NCBI GenBank assembly: GCA_016550425.1
Contig: JABXGS010000117.1
Coordinates: 1 to 35,728 of the forward strand
Direction: 5' to 3'
Length of the DNA stretch: 35,728 nucleotides
Origin: an archaeon
GTDB lineage: Archaea; Asgardarchaeota; Hermodarchaeia; Hermodarchaeales; Hermodarchaeaceae
Position numbers and translations under genes: made by a program. The notes under the pieces are model-generated. The model was not told where the DNA came from. It worked only from the letters and a program-made list of their open reading frames with translations, and made no database searches. Below, piece by piece: positions 25,158 to 33,399 of the stretch (positions within the stretch are counted from its first letter, which is position 1; each line of letters begins with the position of its first letter).

Positions 25158-26564
25158 ATGGGATTGTATGAATCAAATGGCGGTGCGGATGTGAGGCAAC
25201 TTAAGAGCCGAGGCTCAACAAAGCGAGTGAAGCTCGTGAAGAAAGTCCGCAAAGTCGCCCCCTATCTTGCTCCTGTGGTGGATGGCGTTGAAGCCGCCCA
25301 GGATCTGGATATTACCATGCAGACCCTGTCACCTGACTCCAGCCAGACCCGCTGTCTCGTCTGCAAGGGTGGCAAGTTGCTATGTGGCAAGTCTTCCTGC
25401 CCTCTGCTGCACCGGCTTTACTCTTTTTTGAAAGTCAAACCCCTAATCGATAGAACGGATCTTGAGGGATCATCACCGCCAGGGGTCTTCGTGGGACGAT
25501 TTGGATACCCCAAAGTCTACGCAGGCCCCTTGGTCCCACCCGTCATTGGCGATACCTCGATTTATGATTCTCCTGAAGACTGGATGTATCTGGATTTAGA
25601 CCAAATTCTCGAATACCGTTATTCCTTAGTGCGTGGGATGTCTCGGGTCACAGTGACGGATTTGAATAATGCCGGCCGGATAATCGAGGATACGCGTGAT
25701 ATGACCCTAGCTTCTGGTCCCGTGGAAACTGAAGTGCTATTCAAAAAGCGTCCTCGCCGTCCACTCCGGGTTGATTCTCAAGTCCAGCCAATGGGTCCTT
25801 CCGCTATGCTTGAACGATTTACTTTGGGTACCATGAGGGGGCATAGGCGTCTTGAACGAGCGTTCGATGATCGGGACTTGAAGGCAGCACCTGCAGTTGT
25901 TGATTTATATCGTAATGATGTGAATCTCACGAAGATTACCCGCGCGTTTAGTATGGGATGCTTTGGACTCGGTGACAATCGGCGAATGGTACCAACGCGT
26001 TGGAGTATCACAGCTGTCGATAGCACTGTAGGACGCCACTACCGTGCGCAAATCAAAGAGAACCCCCTAATCAACGAATATCGCGTGTATGAAGCCGATT
26101 TCCTTGGTGATCATTTCAAGATCTTTATGAGCCCTGAACCCTGGAGCTATGAACTGGTTGAGGCCTGGTATCCAGGTACTACATGGAATCCGTCAGGTCA
26201 CCACATCGGTATTGCTAGCGACTGGGAACCCTATAAGGGTCGTACTGGATATGCTGTGATTGGGGGATGCTATTATGCTGTCCGGGCGATGGTCACAGAA
26301 CATCTTGCTAAAGAGAGACGACAAGCTTCGGTCGTTGTTCTCAGGGAATCCCGTCCCAATCATATCCTTCCGCTAGGAGTATGGGTGCCTAGGGAAATTG
26401 CCCGAGAGGCCTTGAGACAGCCATATTTACGATTTGATACCCGAGAAGAAGCGCTTCGCTATATGATGTCGGGATTTCGTATTGATTTACAGTCATGGAT
26501 CGAGGGAGGAAGCTTGTTAGCGCGGCAACTTTACCAACGTCGTTTAACAGATTATTTACAATAA
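25158..26564 (+). CDS. Archaeal Nre DNA-repair protein with PCNA-binding tail
   Basis: Nre (DUF650/DUF651) proteins are archaeal repair factors that bind the PCNA sliding clamp. This 468-residue copy has an N-terminal zinc-finger cysteine set (C66, C69, C76, C81 in CLVCKGGKLLCGKSSCPL). It then shows the family core GVFVGRFGYPKVYAGPLVPP, GLGDNRRMVPTRWSITAVD and PSGHHIGIASDWEPYKGRTG. The last residues, QRRLTDYL (460-467), form a PIP box of the pattern Q-x2-L-x2-aromatic-aliphatic. The start is uncertain: ATG 25158 directly follows a GTTTAAAT element that could itself be a promoter, in which case GTG 25191 is the true start. Domain content is unaffected. Confidence 0.9.
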   Translation: MGLYESNGGADVRQLKSRGSTKRVKLVKKVRKVAPYLAPVVDGVEAAQDLDITMQTLSPDSSQTRCLVCKGGKLLCGKSSCPLLHRLYSFLKVKPLIDRTDLEGSSPPGVFVGRFGYPKVYAGPLVPPVIGDTSIYDSPEDWMYLDLDQILEYRYSLVRGMSRVTVTDLNNAGRIIEDTRDMTLASGPVETEVLFKKRPRRPLRVDSQVQPMGPSAMLERFTLGTMRGHRRLERAFDDRDLKAAPAVVDLYRNDVNLTKITRAFSMGCFGLGDNRRMVPTRWSITAVDSTVGRHYRAQIKENPLINEYRVYEADFLGDHFKIFMSPEPWSYELVEAWYPGTTWNPSGHHIGIASDWEPYKGRTGYAVIGGCYYAVRAMVTEHLAKERRQASVVVLRESRPNHILPLGVWVPREIAREALRQPYLRFDTREEALRYMMSGFRIDLQSWIEGGSLLARQLYQRRLTDYLQ

Positions 26565-26610
26565 TTTCGAATGAAAATGATTTTTTAGGCAACTCTTCAT
26601 TGCATTATAT

Positions 26611-27453
26611 GTGAAGCAGACAGCACGTGTTCTTATCCAGATTAGTAGACCCTTGGGATGGCTTGTTGCGCCTCTTGTTTTTCTTTTGGGGGTAACTGCA
26701 TTTGCAACACCGCTTATTCCCGTAGCGATTGTCCAGGTGGTCTTGCTGTCGTTTCCCTACTGTATTGTGTTGTATGGGACGAACGACTTGTATGATTATG
26801 AGGCAGATAAGGTGAATCCGAGAAAACCAAAGCGTGATTCGGTTGAGATGGAAATCGTGATGTTTCCGTTAATTAAGAGATTGTCCTTAATTATCGTCAT
26901 CGGATTGTTGATCAGTTCACTTGCTACGCTCAACTTGACGAATATCTTTGCGATGGGGATTCTGCTCTTCTTTTCGTACTTCTATTCAGCTCCGCCGATT
27001 CGGTTTAAAAAGTGGCCGCCTATGGATTCGGTGTCAAACGGAATTTTGTATTTCTATGCACCAGTGTTGCTTGGAGCTAGTTTTGGGGCGACGATTATTC
27101 AAATTCCTATCCAGGTATATTTCATCACAGCCTGTGTGATGGGTATCCATTCGTTTAGCACTATAATGGATTATAGTGCTGATAAGCTGGTGGGAGAAAG
27201 GACCTTTGCAACTGTGTACGGAAAACGTGTCGCCTCGTTATTCACGATGGTTGTTTTTGTGCTTGCCTACCTTTTTTCTGGATTTCAAGGAATGATTGTC
27301 GGCTATTATTTAATAGTCTGTGCGGTATTAGCCGCTATTCTAACGATTGTGTCATCAGAGAAATTGGGGCGGTACCTCTTTTATGGAATGGGGGTTGGTT
27401 TCGGAATTGTTGCAGTATTAGAAGTTCTTCGCTATCTAGCATTCTTTTACTGA
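26611..27453 (+). CDS. UbiA-family prenyltransferase
   Basis: This 280-residue intramembrane prenyltransferase has about eight or nine hydrophobic segments. The first aspartate motif is N58-D-L-Y-D62-Y-E-A-D66 followed by KVNPRKPKRD. The second is D187-Y-S-A-D191-K. YSAPPIRFK (125-133) between them is typical. They bind Mg2+ and an isoprenyl diphosphate. The NDxxDYExDxxNPRK form resembles archaeal lycopene-elongase-type and related UbiA proteins more than DGGGP synthase, but the acceptor cannot be fixed from sequence. The GTG start at 26611 has no ribosome site, and AT-rich TGCATTATAT directly precedes it. It follows nre by 46 bp. Confidence 0.9.
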   Translation: MKQTARVLIQISRPLGWLVAPLVFLLGVTAFATPLIPVAIVQVVLLSFPYCIVLYGTNDLYDYEADKVNPRKPKRDSVEMEIVMFPLIKRLSLIIVIGLLISSLATLNLTNIFAMGILLFFSYFYSAPPIRFKKWPPMDSVSNGILYFYAPVLLGASFGATIIQIPIQVYFITACVMGIHSFSTIMDYSADKLVGERTFATVYGKRVASLFTMVVFVLAYLFSGFQGMIVGYYLIVCAVLAAILTIVSSEKLGRYLFYGMGVGFGIVAVLEVLRYLAFFY

Positions 27454-27491
27454 ACAATTGAGATTGTTGAAAAAATTGAGACGTGATGGGA

Positions 27492-27968
27492 CTAACCGCC
27501 GGGACCGCCATGCCACGGGACATCTTTCCAGGTAAGTTCCCAGAGGTCTTCTTCGGTGAGGGTTTCTTTTTCAATTACTAGTTTGTAAAGCTGAGTGAGA
27601 AGCTTGTGGTGACGTTTTTCGTCTTCGAGAATGTATTCGATTACCTTCTTGGACCCAGGGTCCTTGGTTTGGGGAATGAGTTCTGTGTAGGTTTTAATGG
27701 CAGTAGCTTCCAAGTCGATATGGGTCTGGATATCTTTGCCCAGTTGATCTCGCTTTGTTTCTTCGATGAAGGGAGTTTTGGATTCGAGACGCGCAAGTAT
27801 GGCGTTTAGCATGAGTGCGTGCTTGTTAGAGTCGATGGCGATTGCTTGGATGAGGTTTTTCACGAGCTGATTTTTGGTATCTTTTACCCCTTTGTGTGCT
27901 ATTCGCACAATTTTCTCTTCGAGGGCAATTTGCTGTTTGAGAAATGCCTTGAGTTGATCCTTATCCAT
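27492..27968 (-). CDS. Ferritin-like / rubrerythrin-type helical protein
   Basis: This 158-residue protein is predicted to be a four-helix bundle. Candidate metal ligands are E17/E18 (ALEEKIV), D47 with H51 (DSNKHALML), E88 (DLEATAIKTY) and E118-K-R-H121 (EDEKRHHKLL). The first pair is D-x3-H instead of the usual E-x2-H, so the diiron site is partly atypical. No rubredoxin domain is attached. A glycine-rich tail, WHGGPGG, closes the protein. GGTGAC upstream supports ATG 27968. It is divergent from the radical SAM gene. A role in peroxide or iron handling is the family norm, not shown here. Confidence 0.82.
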   Translation of the reverse strand: MDKDQLKAFLKQQIALEEKIVRIAHKGVKDTKNQLVKNLIQAIAIDSNKHALMLNAILARLESKTPFIEETKRDQLGKDIQTHIDLEATAIKTYTELIPQTKDPGSKKVIEYILEDEKRHHKLLTQLYKLVIEKETLTEEDLWELTWKDVPWHGGPGG

Positions 27969-28103
27969 GGAGTGTCACCGTGGCTCATTTCTTACGTTCT
28001 TCCTTTTCTGTGTTGCCATTTTCTCAAGTTGACAAGGGCTCACTTTTCCTCGAGGGGTCTAAGTTTTTATTATTGTGACCAGAACATCTGAACCTGAGAA
28101 ACT

Positions 28104-28934
28104 TTGTCCCCACAACTCCGAGTCACTGAAGTGACTGCAAAAAGCATCCTCAATCCGAGTCGCATTAGCGGAGTGACGTATGCGATTAACCCATATGTGG
28201 GTTGCCAACACGCCTGCAGTTACTGCTATGCACGATTTATGTCAAAATATTCAGGCCATCAAGGTGAAGCGTGGGGGAGTTATGTTGATGTTAAAATCAA
28301 TGCTGCTCGGGTGCTACAACAGCAGTTACGACGGCGCAAGAGGATTACCAAGGATCCCGTGCTTTTTTCTAGCGTAACGGATGCCTACCAGCCATTGGAA
28401 CGGCGATACAAAGTGACACGTGGCTGCCTTGAATTATTAGTTCGCCATGAGTTTCCGATTTCAATTTTGACGAAATCAGATTTGGTTCTTCGGGATAGTG
28501 AGTTGTTAGGCCAGAATTCTGAAAATGAGGTGGGGATGACCATCATCACATTAAATGAGAAGGTTCGACGCGTATTTGAGTCTGGAGCCAGCCCTAGTGA
28601 ACGGCGCCTGAAAGCGTTACAGGAAATCAGTGCCCAAGGTATTCGCACCTATGGGTTCGTGGGTCCCATTATTCCGGAATTAAGCACCCCGCATCTTGAG
28701 GAACTAATCCGGCAACTTGCTGAAGCTGGAGTCGCTTATGTGTTATTCGATCGATTGAATATCAAATATGGCAATCGCCCGGTTATTGAACAAGCACTCA
28801 GGACACATTTTGGGCCGAAGGCAAAAACAATCTTTGACGCGCTTAGACCCGGAAGTCACTATTATGAAATGGTTCGAAAGGAAATCATTGAGCAGTCCCT
28901 TCGATATGGGTTAGAAGCAGATATCATCTTCTAA
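28104..28934 (+). CDS. Radical SAM protein of the SPL (spore photoproduct lyase-like) family
   Basis: This 276-residue radical SAM enzyme carries the cluster motif C34-x3-C38-x2-C41 (GCQHACSYCYARFM). It shows the SPL-like flow YAINPYVGCQHACSYC, DPVLFSSVTDAYQPLERRY, FPISILTKSDLVLRD and VGMTIITLNEKVRR. It shares domain COG1533 with DNA spore-photoproduct lyases, but archaeal members are uncharacterised and their substrate is unknown. The TTG start at 28104 lies about 35-40 bases after a TTTTTATTA promoter-like run. GTG 28131 is an in-frame alternative. The proximity of nre 2 kb upstream is compatible with a repair role but is not evidence for one. Confidence 0.9.
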   Translation: MSPQLRVTEVTAKSILNPSRISGVTYAINPYVGCQHACSYCYARFMSKYSGHQGEAWGSYVDVKINAARVLQQQLRRRKRITKDPVLFSSVTDAYQPLERRYKVTRGCLELLVRHEFPISILTKSDLVLRDSELLGQNSENEVGMTIITLNEKVRRVFESGASPSERRLKALQEISAQGIRTYGFVGPIIPELSTPHLEELIRQLAEAGVAYVLFDRLNIKYGNRPVIEQALRTHFGPKAKTIFDALRPGSHYYEMVRKEIIEQSLRYGLEADIIF

Positions 28935-28945
28935 AAAAACGGGAA

Positions 28946-29209
28946 CTAGAGATCCTGTGGTTCTTCAACTCCAGGAGCCCACCACAGCCAGGTCTTCCTT
29001 TCGATGCTGAGTTTTCCATGTATTTTGCCTTCTTGTCGGAGCTGATTGAGAAGGCGGCTGGGTGAATCCGGACAGCCGAGTTCAAAAAAGAGCCGCGTTA
29101 CTTCAAAAGTGGTCATGGGGCGCTTGGCGTCACTGAGAATCATCTCTACAGCGAGAGCTGATTGCGATTCGCGTTTTTTAGGTTTAGGAGCAGGTTGTTC
29201 TTCGTTCAA
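28946..29209 (-). CDS. Small winged-helix domain protein
   Basis: This 87-residue protein has a basic, proline-rich N-terminus (QPAPKPKKRESQSA). A compact winged helix follows at about 18-80: ALAVEMILSDAKRPMTTFEV, RLLNQLRQEGKIHGKLS, then the wing ERKTWLWWAP. It could bind DNA or RNA. Its target is unknown. The TTG start at 29209 has GGATGA five bases upstream. It converges with the radical SAM gene after 11 bp. No ligand domain is attached. Confidence 0.7.
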   Translation of the reverse strand: MNEEQPAPKPKKRESQSALAVEMILSDAKRPMTTFEVTRLFFELGCPDSPSRLLNQLRQEGKIHGKLSIERKTWLWWAPGVEEPQDL

Positions 29210-29305
29210 TCATATCATCCTGTTAAGAAGCCGCTATCAGTGGAAAAAGAGAGGAGTGGGGAGATAAAAATCCCCGTTATCGGTCTTTTTGATAGTATGG
29301 AAAAC

Positions 29306-29779
29306 TTAGATTGTCTTAAGATCACTTTCGATCATGTTGCGGGTGTCTTTATCCTCAACTTCGTCCATGGCTTTTTCTGCCAGTTTTAGATACTTTTCTT
29401 TGTTCTTCGTATCCCCTTTGACAGCGTATCCACGAGCAAGGGCCTCATAAGCGTAGGCAAGATCCCAATCTTTGATGCCCTCCTTCTTACAAATGTCAAG
29501 ATAGGTTTGACCATAGTGAATCGCACGATCACCATCACTAACCACGGCATAAACTCGTGAGAGCTGCCAGTCACCACGACCGAGATTTATTGGGGTAGCG
29601 TCCCAGCCATTTTGAACACGAACGCCCCAGTGGTATCGGGAAGCGTGAGATGAATGAATCATGGCGTCTTTTTCTTCAGCTGTCAAGTCTTTTTTATCTA
29701 AGTAGTTCCAAGTGTTGTTGAAGAGGTCTACAGCCATTTTTCTATGCCATTTTTCAAGAGACAACTTGTCATCTGCCAT
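29306..29779 (-). CDS. TPR-like helical protein
   Basis: This 157-residue all-helical soluble protein begins MADDKLSLEKWHRKMAVDL. It has a distinctive SSHASRYHWGVR stretch and a TPR-like second half (DWQLSRVYAVVSDGDRAIHYG, DWDLAYAYEALARGYAVKGD, KYLKLAEKAMDEVED). It is probably a small protein-interaction module of unknown partner. ATG 29779 is chosen because AGGAGG lies nine bases upstream. The TTG three codons earlier directly abuts that site and cannot be the start. Confidence 0.75.
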   Translation of the reverse strand: MADDKLSLEKWHRKMAVDLFNNTWNYLDKKDLTAEEKDAMIHSSHASRYHWGVRVQNGWDATPINLGRGDWQLSRVYAVVSDGDRAIHYGQTYLDICKKEGIKDWDLAYAYEALARGYAVKGDTKNKEKYLKLAEKAMDEVEDKDTRNMIESDLKTI

Positions 29780-29963
29780 TTTATCCAACCTCCTGGTTTT
29801 ATACCTGTTAAGTTAAGCGCACTAAAAATACCTAGGGTCTTACGAGGTAACTTATTTCCACCAGTACTAGAGCTAATATGAGAAACTAATAGTGAAAATT
29901 GGTGTAAGATTAGGAAAACGAAATTCTTTTTCAGTGCCGTGCAAATAAGCAGATGAGTAGAAC

Positions 29964-29994
29964 GATTCCTCCAAGGTTTATCTTGGAAGGAATC
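29964..29994 (+). promoter_or_regulatory. Strong hairpin in the leader of the longin-domain gene
   Basis: GATTCCTCCAAG (29964-29975) pairs with CTTGGAAGGAATC (29982-29994) to give 12 base pairs with a single bulged A and a 6-base loop, GTTTAT. It lies 49 bases upstream of the ATG at 30043. The strand is uncertain because it could be a dyad operator. As RNA it would be the most stable short hairpin I noticed in any intergenic region here. The surrounding 263-bp gap (29780-30042) contains no tRNA. Confidence 0.5.
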
Positions 29995-30042
29995 TGTGAC
30001 TGGGAATTCCCTCGTGATTAGAGTTGGTGGAAAGCGAAGAAG

Positions 30043-30810
30043 ATGATCAAAGCAATATTCATCGTGCTCAACGGGGCGTACGCGTTTTCCAAACAGTATA
30101 CCGATCAAATCGATCCAACCATGCTCTCAGGACTCCTCACCGCGTTTCGTATTTCCTCTAAAGAGTTCGCTACTGGAGAATTTCGGCAAGCAAAGTTTGA
30201 AGGATCAGAAGTCTTTGTTGACGGACTCACGGAACGCCCCAATGATTTCGTAGCTATTTTTGCGACGCCTGAGGAACGCACGTCAGATTTAACAAATCTC
30301 ATGGCACTCATCAAGACCGCCTTCATTAGTAACTATGGAGAAAAGATTCACACTTGGGATAGTCTCGAAGGGCCTTTCTCGGATTTTGAACCCACGATTG
30401 ACCAACTCATCGCTGGTTGTATCTGGTGTGATACCGAAAAAATAATGGAACCTCCAAAGGTGACTTTCACCACCGACCTGGTGCCAGCCAAGGAAACCGT
30501 GTACCGAGGAAATTCACTGAACGTCAAATACTACGTCCACAATACCAGCGCCAACCCGATCCATTTGACTGCCATCGTGAATGCAATTCCTCATCTGTTT
30601 GAATTGGATGGATTAACCAAAAACGTCATCCTACGTAAAACCGCGTTCTTGCGGAACCGGCAACTAAATCCCAATGACTCTCATGAATCCATTATTCCAA
30701 TTAAGGCGCGACGTATCGGTCACACAGAAATCGCACCGATTCTTTTCATCACCCAGGGAAACCAAGCGTTTACCGTGCTAGGCGAAAATCGAGAAATCGA
30801 TGTCATCTAG
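30043..30810 (+). CDS. Longin/roadblock-like domain fused to C-terminal beta-sandwich
   Basis: This protein has 255 residues. Residues 1-125 follow the longin/roadblock-type profile of many Asgard proteins: MIKAIFIVLNGAYAFSKQY strand pair, MLSGLLTAFRISSKEF helix, DFVAIFATPEERTSDLTNL strands and helix, and the closing helix DLTNLMALIKTAF then SNYGEKIHTWD. These domains often regulate small GTPases. Residues about 140-255 form an Ig- or arrestin-like beta domain (VTFTTDLVPAKETVYRGNSL, VKYYVHNTSANPIHL, IIPIKARRIGHTEIAPILF). C-C spacing CIWC near 135 lies at the junction. No membrane segment is visible. No GTPase gene lies nearby. The ATG follows GGTGG about 12 bases upstream. The domain reading is from pattern, not a profile search. 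Confidence 0.7.
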   Translation: MIKAIFIVLNGAYAFSKQYTDQIDPTMLSGLLTAFRISSKEFATGEFRQAKFEGSEVFVDGLTERPNDFVAIFATPEERTSDLTNLMALIKTAFISNYGEKIHTWDSLEGPFSDFEPTIDQLIAGCIWCDTEKIMEPPKVTFTTDLVPAKETVYRGNSLNVKYYVHNTSANPIHLTAIVNAIPHLFELDGLTKNVILRKTAFLRNRQLNPNDSHESIIPIKARRIGHTEIAPILFITQGNQAFTVLGENREIDVI

Positions 30811-31129
30811 CAGTCGACGTTCTTCGATCATTCAGGCTTTTTAGGTCAAACTTCTAATGCATCACCATGCCAAATTGCCCATATTGAAATCAAGAACTGA
30901 ATCTACGATTGACTACTCAATACATTAGTGAAATCGATCCCAACTATTACAAAGCCGTGAATTCGCACATGGAACAAATACCCAGGCTTTTTCGCGGAAT
31001 ACTCCGAAACCAATTCGACTGAATGTAAAAATTGTGTGGACTAAAACGTGTCGCCGTCGAAGCATAGCCTACCAGCTAAGACATCGACTACAAATCTTTT
31101 CGTGAGAAACTCAAACGCCACGAAACCAC
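30811..31129. other. 319-bp gap between convergent genes, possible decayed coding remnant
   Basis: No intact gene is supported. On the plus strand a 44-codon open stretch (about 30889-31023) reads like protein (YISEIDPNYYKAVNSHMEQI, then PRLFRGILRNQFD) but lacks a start and ribosome site. It may be a remnant of a lost gene. A hairpin next to the mvhA stop is listed separately. No tRNA was found. Confidence 0.3.
31098..31125 (-). terminator. 3' hairpin of the hdr-mvh operon
   Basis: Perfect 7-bp arms TTTCGTG and CACGAAA with a 14-base loop lie 5 to 32 bases past the mvhA stop on the minus strand. The following tract is AT-rich but lacks a clear T run. It is a plausible transcript 3'-end structure for the four-gene operon. 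Confidence 0.35.
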
Positions 31130-32521
31130 TTAAGAAACCTGATCATTATCCCGAATTAATTCAATCATGTGCACCGAACAGGAAATACAGGGGTCATACG
31201 CACGTATTACCGGTTCCAATTGCTGGCTGACAGTTTTGTTGCTTTCTGCTGGGGGTTTGAGGAGTTCGGGGAGGAGTTCTTGGGCTTTGTGTTGGACGGC
31301 GTGTTCGATAGTGCGGACGTTTTGTCCGGTGGCGATGATGCAGTTGACTTTGGTGATGATGCCATCGTCGTTGGTCCAGTAGTTGTGGAATAGGGTGCCG
31401 CGGGGAGCTTCGACGACTCCGACGCCTTCGCCGGCTCGGGGTTCAGCGGGGATGCGGTAGTTATCTTCTTGGAGGGTGGAGTCTTCGATGAGGGTGATGG
31501 CTTGTTCGACGGCGCTGAGGGTCTCGATGGAGCGGGCGAGATTGTAGGCGATAGGGTCGTGGATTGGGCGTTGTCCGAAGAGTTCGAAAAGTTGGTCTGC
31601 GTAGCCTTGAGCGAGGGGGCTAGCCATTTGTTGGGTGACGTTGAGGCGGGCGAGGGGGCCGACACGATAGTTGCCTTTGTCGGGTCCGAGTTCTTTGATG
31701 AAAGGGTATTTGACGGTGGTGTAGGGCATGGCATCTTCGGCGATGTGTTTTGCGTAGTCTTTGGGTGCGAAGTCTTGGAGTTTTTTGCCTTCAGGAGTGA
31801 TGAAGCGGAGAGTGCCCTCGTAGATATCATGGACACCTTTTTTGTGTAATCCAAGATAGTGGGTGGGGTCACAGAGGTAGTAACCCACTAGGCCACGGTC
31901 ATTTTTCGTGGCAAGTTTGAAGTAGAGATCCGTCACGGTTTGTGCGGTGGCTAAGGCTTTAGGAGCTAGTTTGGCGAGTTTGTCCCGTTCGTCTTCGGTG
32001 AGTGGACCCGCCATACCTCCAGGAACAGCAGTGCATGGATGGATCATGCGTCCACCAACAGCTTTGATGAGGGTTTGCCCAAACATGCGAAGTTCGATGC
32101 CTTTCTTCGCGAGACCGGGATTCTTCTTTGCCACTGCTAAGACGTTAGGTTCATCAGGGGAGAGAAAATCGGGAAGGGCAAGATAAACGAGGGAAAGGGC
32201 ATGGCTGTGAATGAATTCGCCAAAGTTTTCCAAGTGCCGAAGCTTGATCGCCTGTTCGGGTGGAGTGACTCCCCAGGCGGCTTCGACCGCTTTGACAGAG
32301 CCGAGATGGTGGGCGACTGAGCAGATGCCACAGATGCGTTCGGAGAGTTGGGGGGCATCTTCAGCGGGGATGCCTTCCATGAATCGTTCGAACATTCTGG
32401 GTGATTCGATGATATGGAAGTGGCATTGATTGAGTTTGCCACCGGTGACATCTAGAGTGATTTTGGCATGCCCTTCAAGGCGGGTCATGGGTTCAAATTC
32501 AATGTGTTTGGGTTTACTCAT
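31130..32521 (-). CDS. mvhA: F420-non-reducing [NiFe] hydrogenase large subunit
   Basis: MvhA carries the NiFe active site that oxidises H2 for the Mvh-Hdr electron-bifurcating complex. All four cysteine ligands are present: R62-I-C64-G-I-C67 with H71 (SERICGICSVAHHLGSV) and DPC445-IS-C448-SVH451 near the C-terminus. The dozen residues after H451 (MIELIRDNDQVS) look like the peptide removed during maturation. The 463 residues are typical. Its ATG overlaps the mvhG stop as ATGA, with GGAG ten bases upstream, so it is translationally coupled. The middle of the gene is locally GC-rich, which creates long spurious frames on both strands. It is the last gene of the operon. Confidence 0.97.
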   Translation of the reverse strand: MSKPKHIEFEPMTRLEGHAKITLDVTGGKLNQCHFHIIESPRMFERFMEGIPAEDAPQLSERICGICSVAHHLGSVKAVEAAWGVTPPEQAIKLRHLENFGEFIHSHALSLVYLALPDFLSPDEPNVLAVAKKNPGLAKKGIELRMFGQTLIKAVGGRMIHPCTAVPGGMAGPLTEDERDKLAKLAPKALATAQTVTDLYFKLATKNDRGLVGYYLCDPTHYLGLHKKGVHDIYEGTLRFITPEGKKLQDFAPKDYAKHIAEDAMPYTTVKYPFIKELGPDKGNYRVGPLARLNVTQQMASPLAQGYADQLFELFGQRPIHDPIAYNLARSIETLSAVEQAITLIEDSTLQEDNYRIPAEPRAGEGVGVVEAPRGTLFHNYWTNDDGIITKVNCIIATGQNVRTIEHAVQHKAQELLPELLKPPAESNKTVSQQLEPVIRAYDPCISCSVHMIELIRDNDQVS

Positions 32522-33399
32522 TTTTTGTTAACTCCTTTGCGGAGATTATCGAGTTTCGAAGAAGCGTACGTATACCGGGCAAACGACCCCGCAAGGCGAG
32601 GCAAATTGAAGTTAGCAATCTGATTTTCTTCCATTGCAGCTAACGCATCCAGCATGGCTACACCTTGATCCCAGACCGTTTCAGAGGGGCCGCGACAGCC
32701 GGTACAAGGCATACCCCGTCTCGTACATTCGGCGTTACAGCCAGCGCGTGTTGCGGGTCCCATGCACAGAAACCCTTGGGAGAGAAGACATTTGTCGGGT
32801 TCAGGAATTTCATGGGTACGGCGGAGTGCCTTCGGAATTTCGGTTAGTCGTTCAAGGGGGCATTCGTCACAAACGCTCTTGGTGGATAGTGTGGGTTTCT
32901 CTCCCGAAAGTAGAGCGGTGAGGACTCTGGCGATTTCATCGGAATGGGGAGGACAGCCAGGAAGTATGAAGTCGACTTTCACTACGTCACTGAGGCGAAG
33001 ATCGGCTGGCAGGACTTGTGGTACGTTTTCGTGGGGGACGATTTTCTGAGCCATGACGGCGGTCTTGTGATAGACATATTTGATGCCTTCTTGCGCATCG
33101 AAGACATTGGCGAGCCCGTTCACTCCGCCATATGCGGAGCAAGCCCCAAAGGCGATGACATATTTTGCCTGTTTACGCATGGCTTTCGCCATCTCTTTAT
33201 CGTGATCGGTGCGAATACTGCCTTCGATGAGCGCCACATCGATGTTTGGTGGAATGGGGTTCTTGGTGTCGACAATGGGATAAGAATAAACGAGCTCTAC
33301 ATCTTTCAAAAGGTCTAGTAAAGCCACACCAATATCTAAAAGGGCAATGTGGCAGCCACTGCAACCCGCCATGCCCATGGTGGCGATTCGAACAGTCAT
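32518..33399 (-). CDS. mvhG: F420-non-reducing hydrogenase small subunit
   Basis: MvhG relays electrons from the NiFe site through iron-sulfur clusters to MvhD/HdrA. About 293 residues hold the proximal-cluster cysteines (MAGCSGCHIALLD, FGACSAYGG, FILPGCPPHSDE). The distal ferredoxin-like set is VCDECPLER, CLLSQGFLCMGPATRAGCNAEC and PCTGCRGP. No twin-arginine signal is present, so it is cytoplasmic, as expected for group 3 enzymes. ATG 33399 is favoured because it forms an ATGA overlap with the mvhD stop and has GAGGTGA about seven bases upstream. ATG 33405, two codons earlier, is too close to that site. Confidence 0.97.
   Translation of the reverse strand: MTVRIATMGMAGCSGCHIALLDIGVALLDLLKDVELVYSYPIVDTKNPIPPNIDVALIEGSIRTDHDKEMAKAMRKQAKYVIAFGACSAYGGVNGLANVFDAQEGIKYVYHKTAVMAQKIVPHENVPQVLPADLRLSDVVKVDFILPGCPPHSDEIARVLTALLSGEKPTLSTKSVCDECPLERLTEIPKALRRTHEIPEPDKCLLSQGFLCMGPATRAGCNAECTRRGMPCTGCRGPSETVWDQGVAMLDALAAMEENQIANFNLPRLAGSFARYTYASSKLDNLRKGVNKK

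Noticed and set aside
31207..31872. 221-codon minus-strand frame inside mvhA, and long plus-strand frames in the same place
   Set aside because: The local GC-rich codon pattern of mvhA keeps other frames open. The translation is low-complexity (Ser/Thr/Pro/Lys-rich) and the true MvhA frame has all active-site residues.
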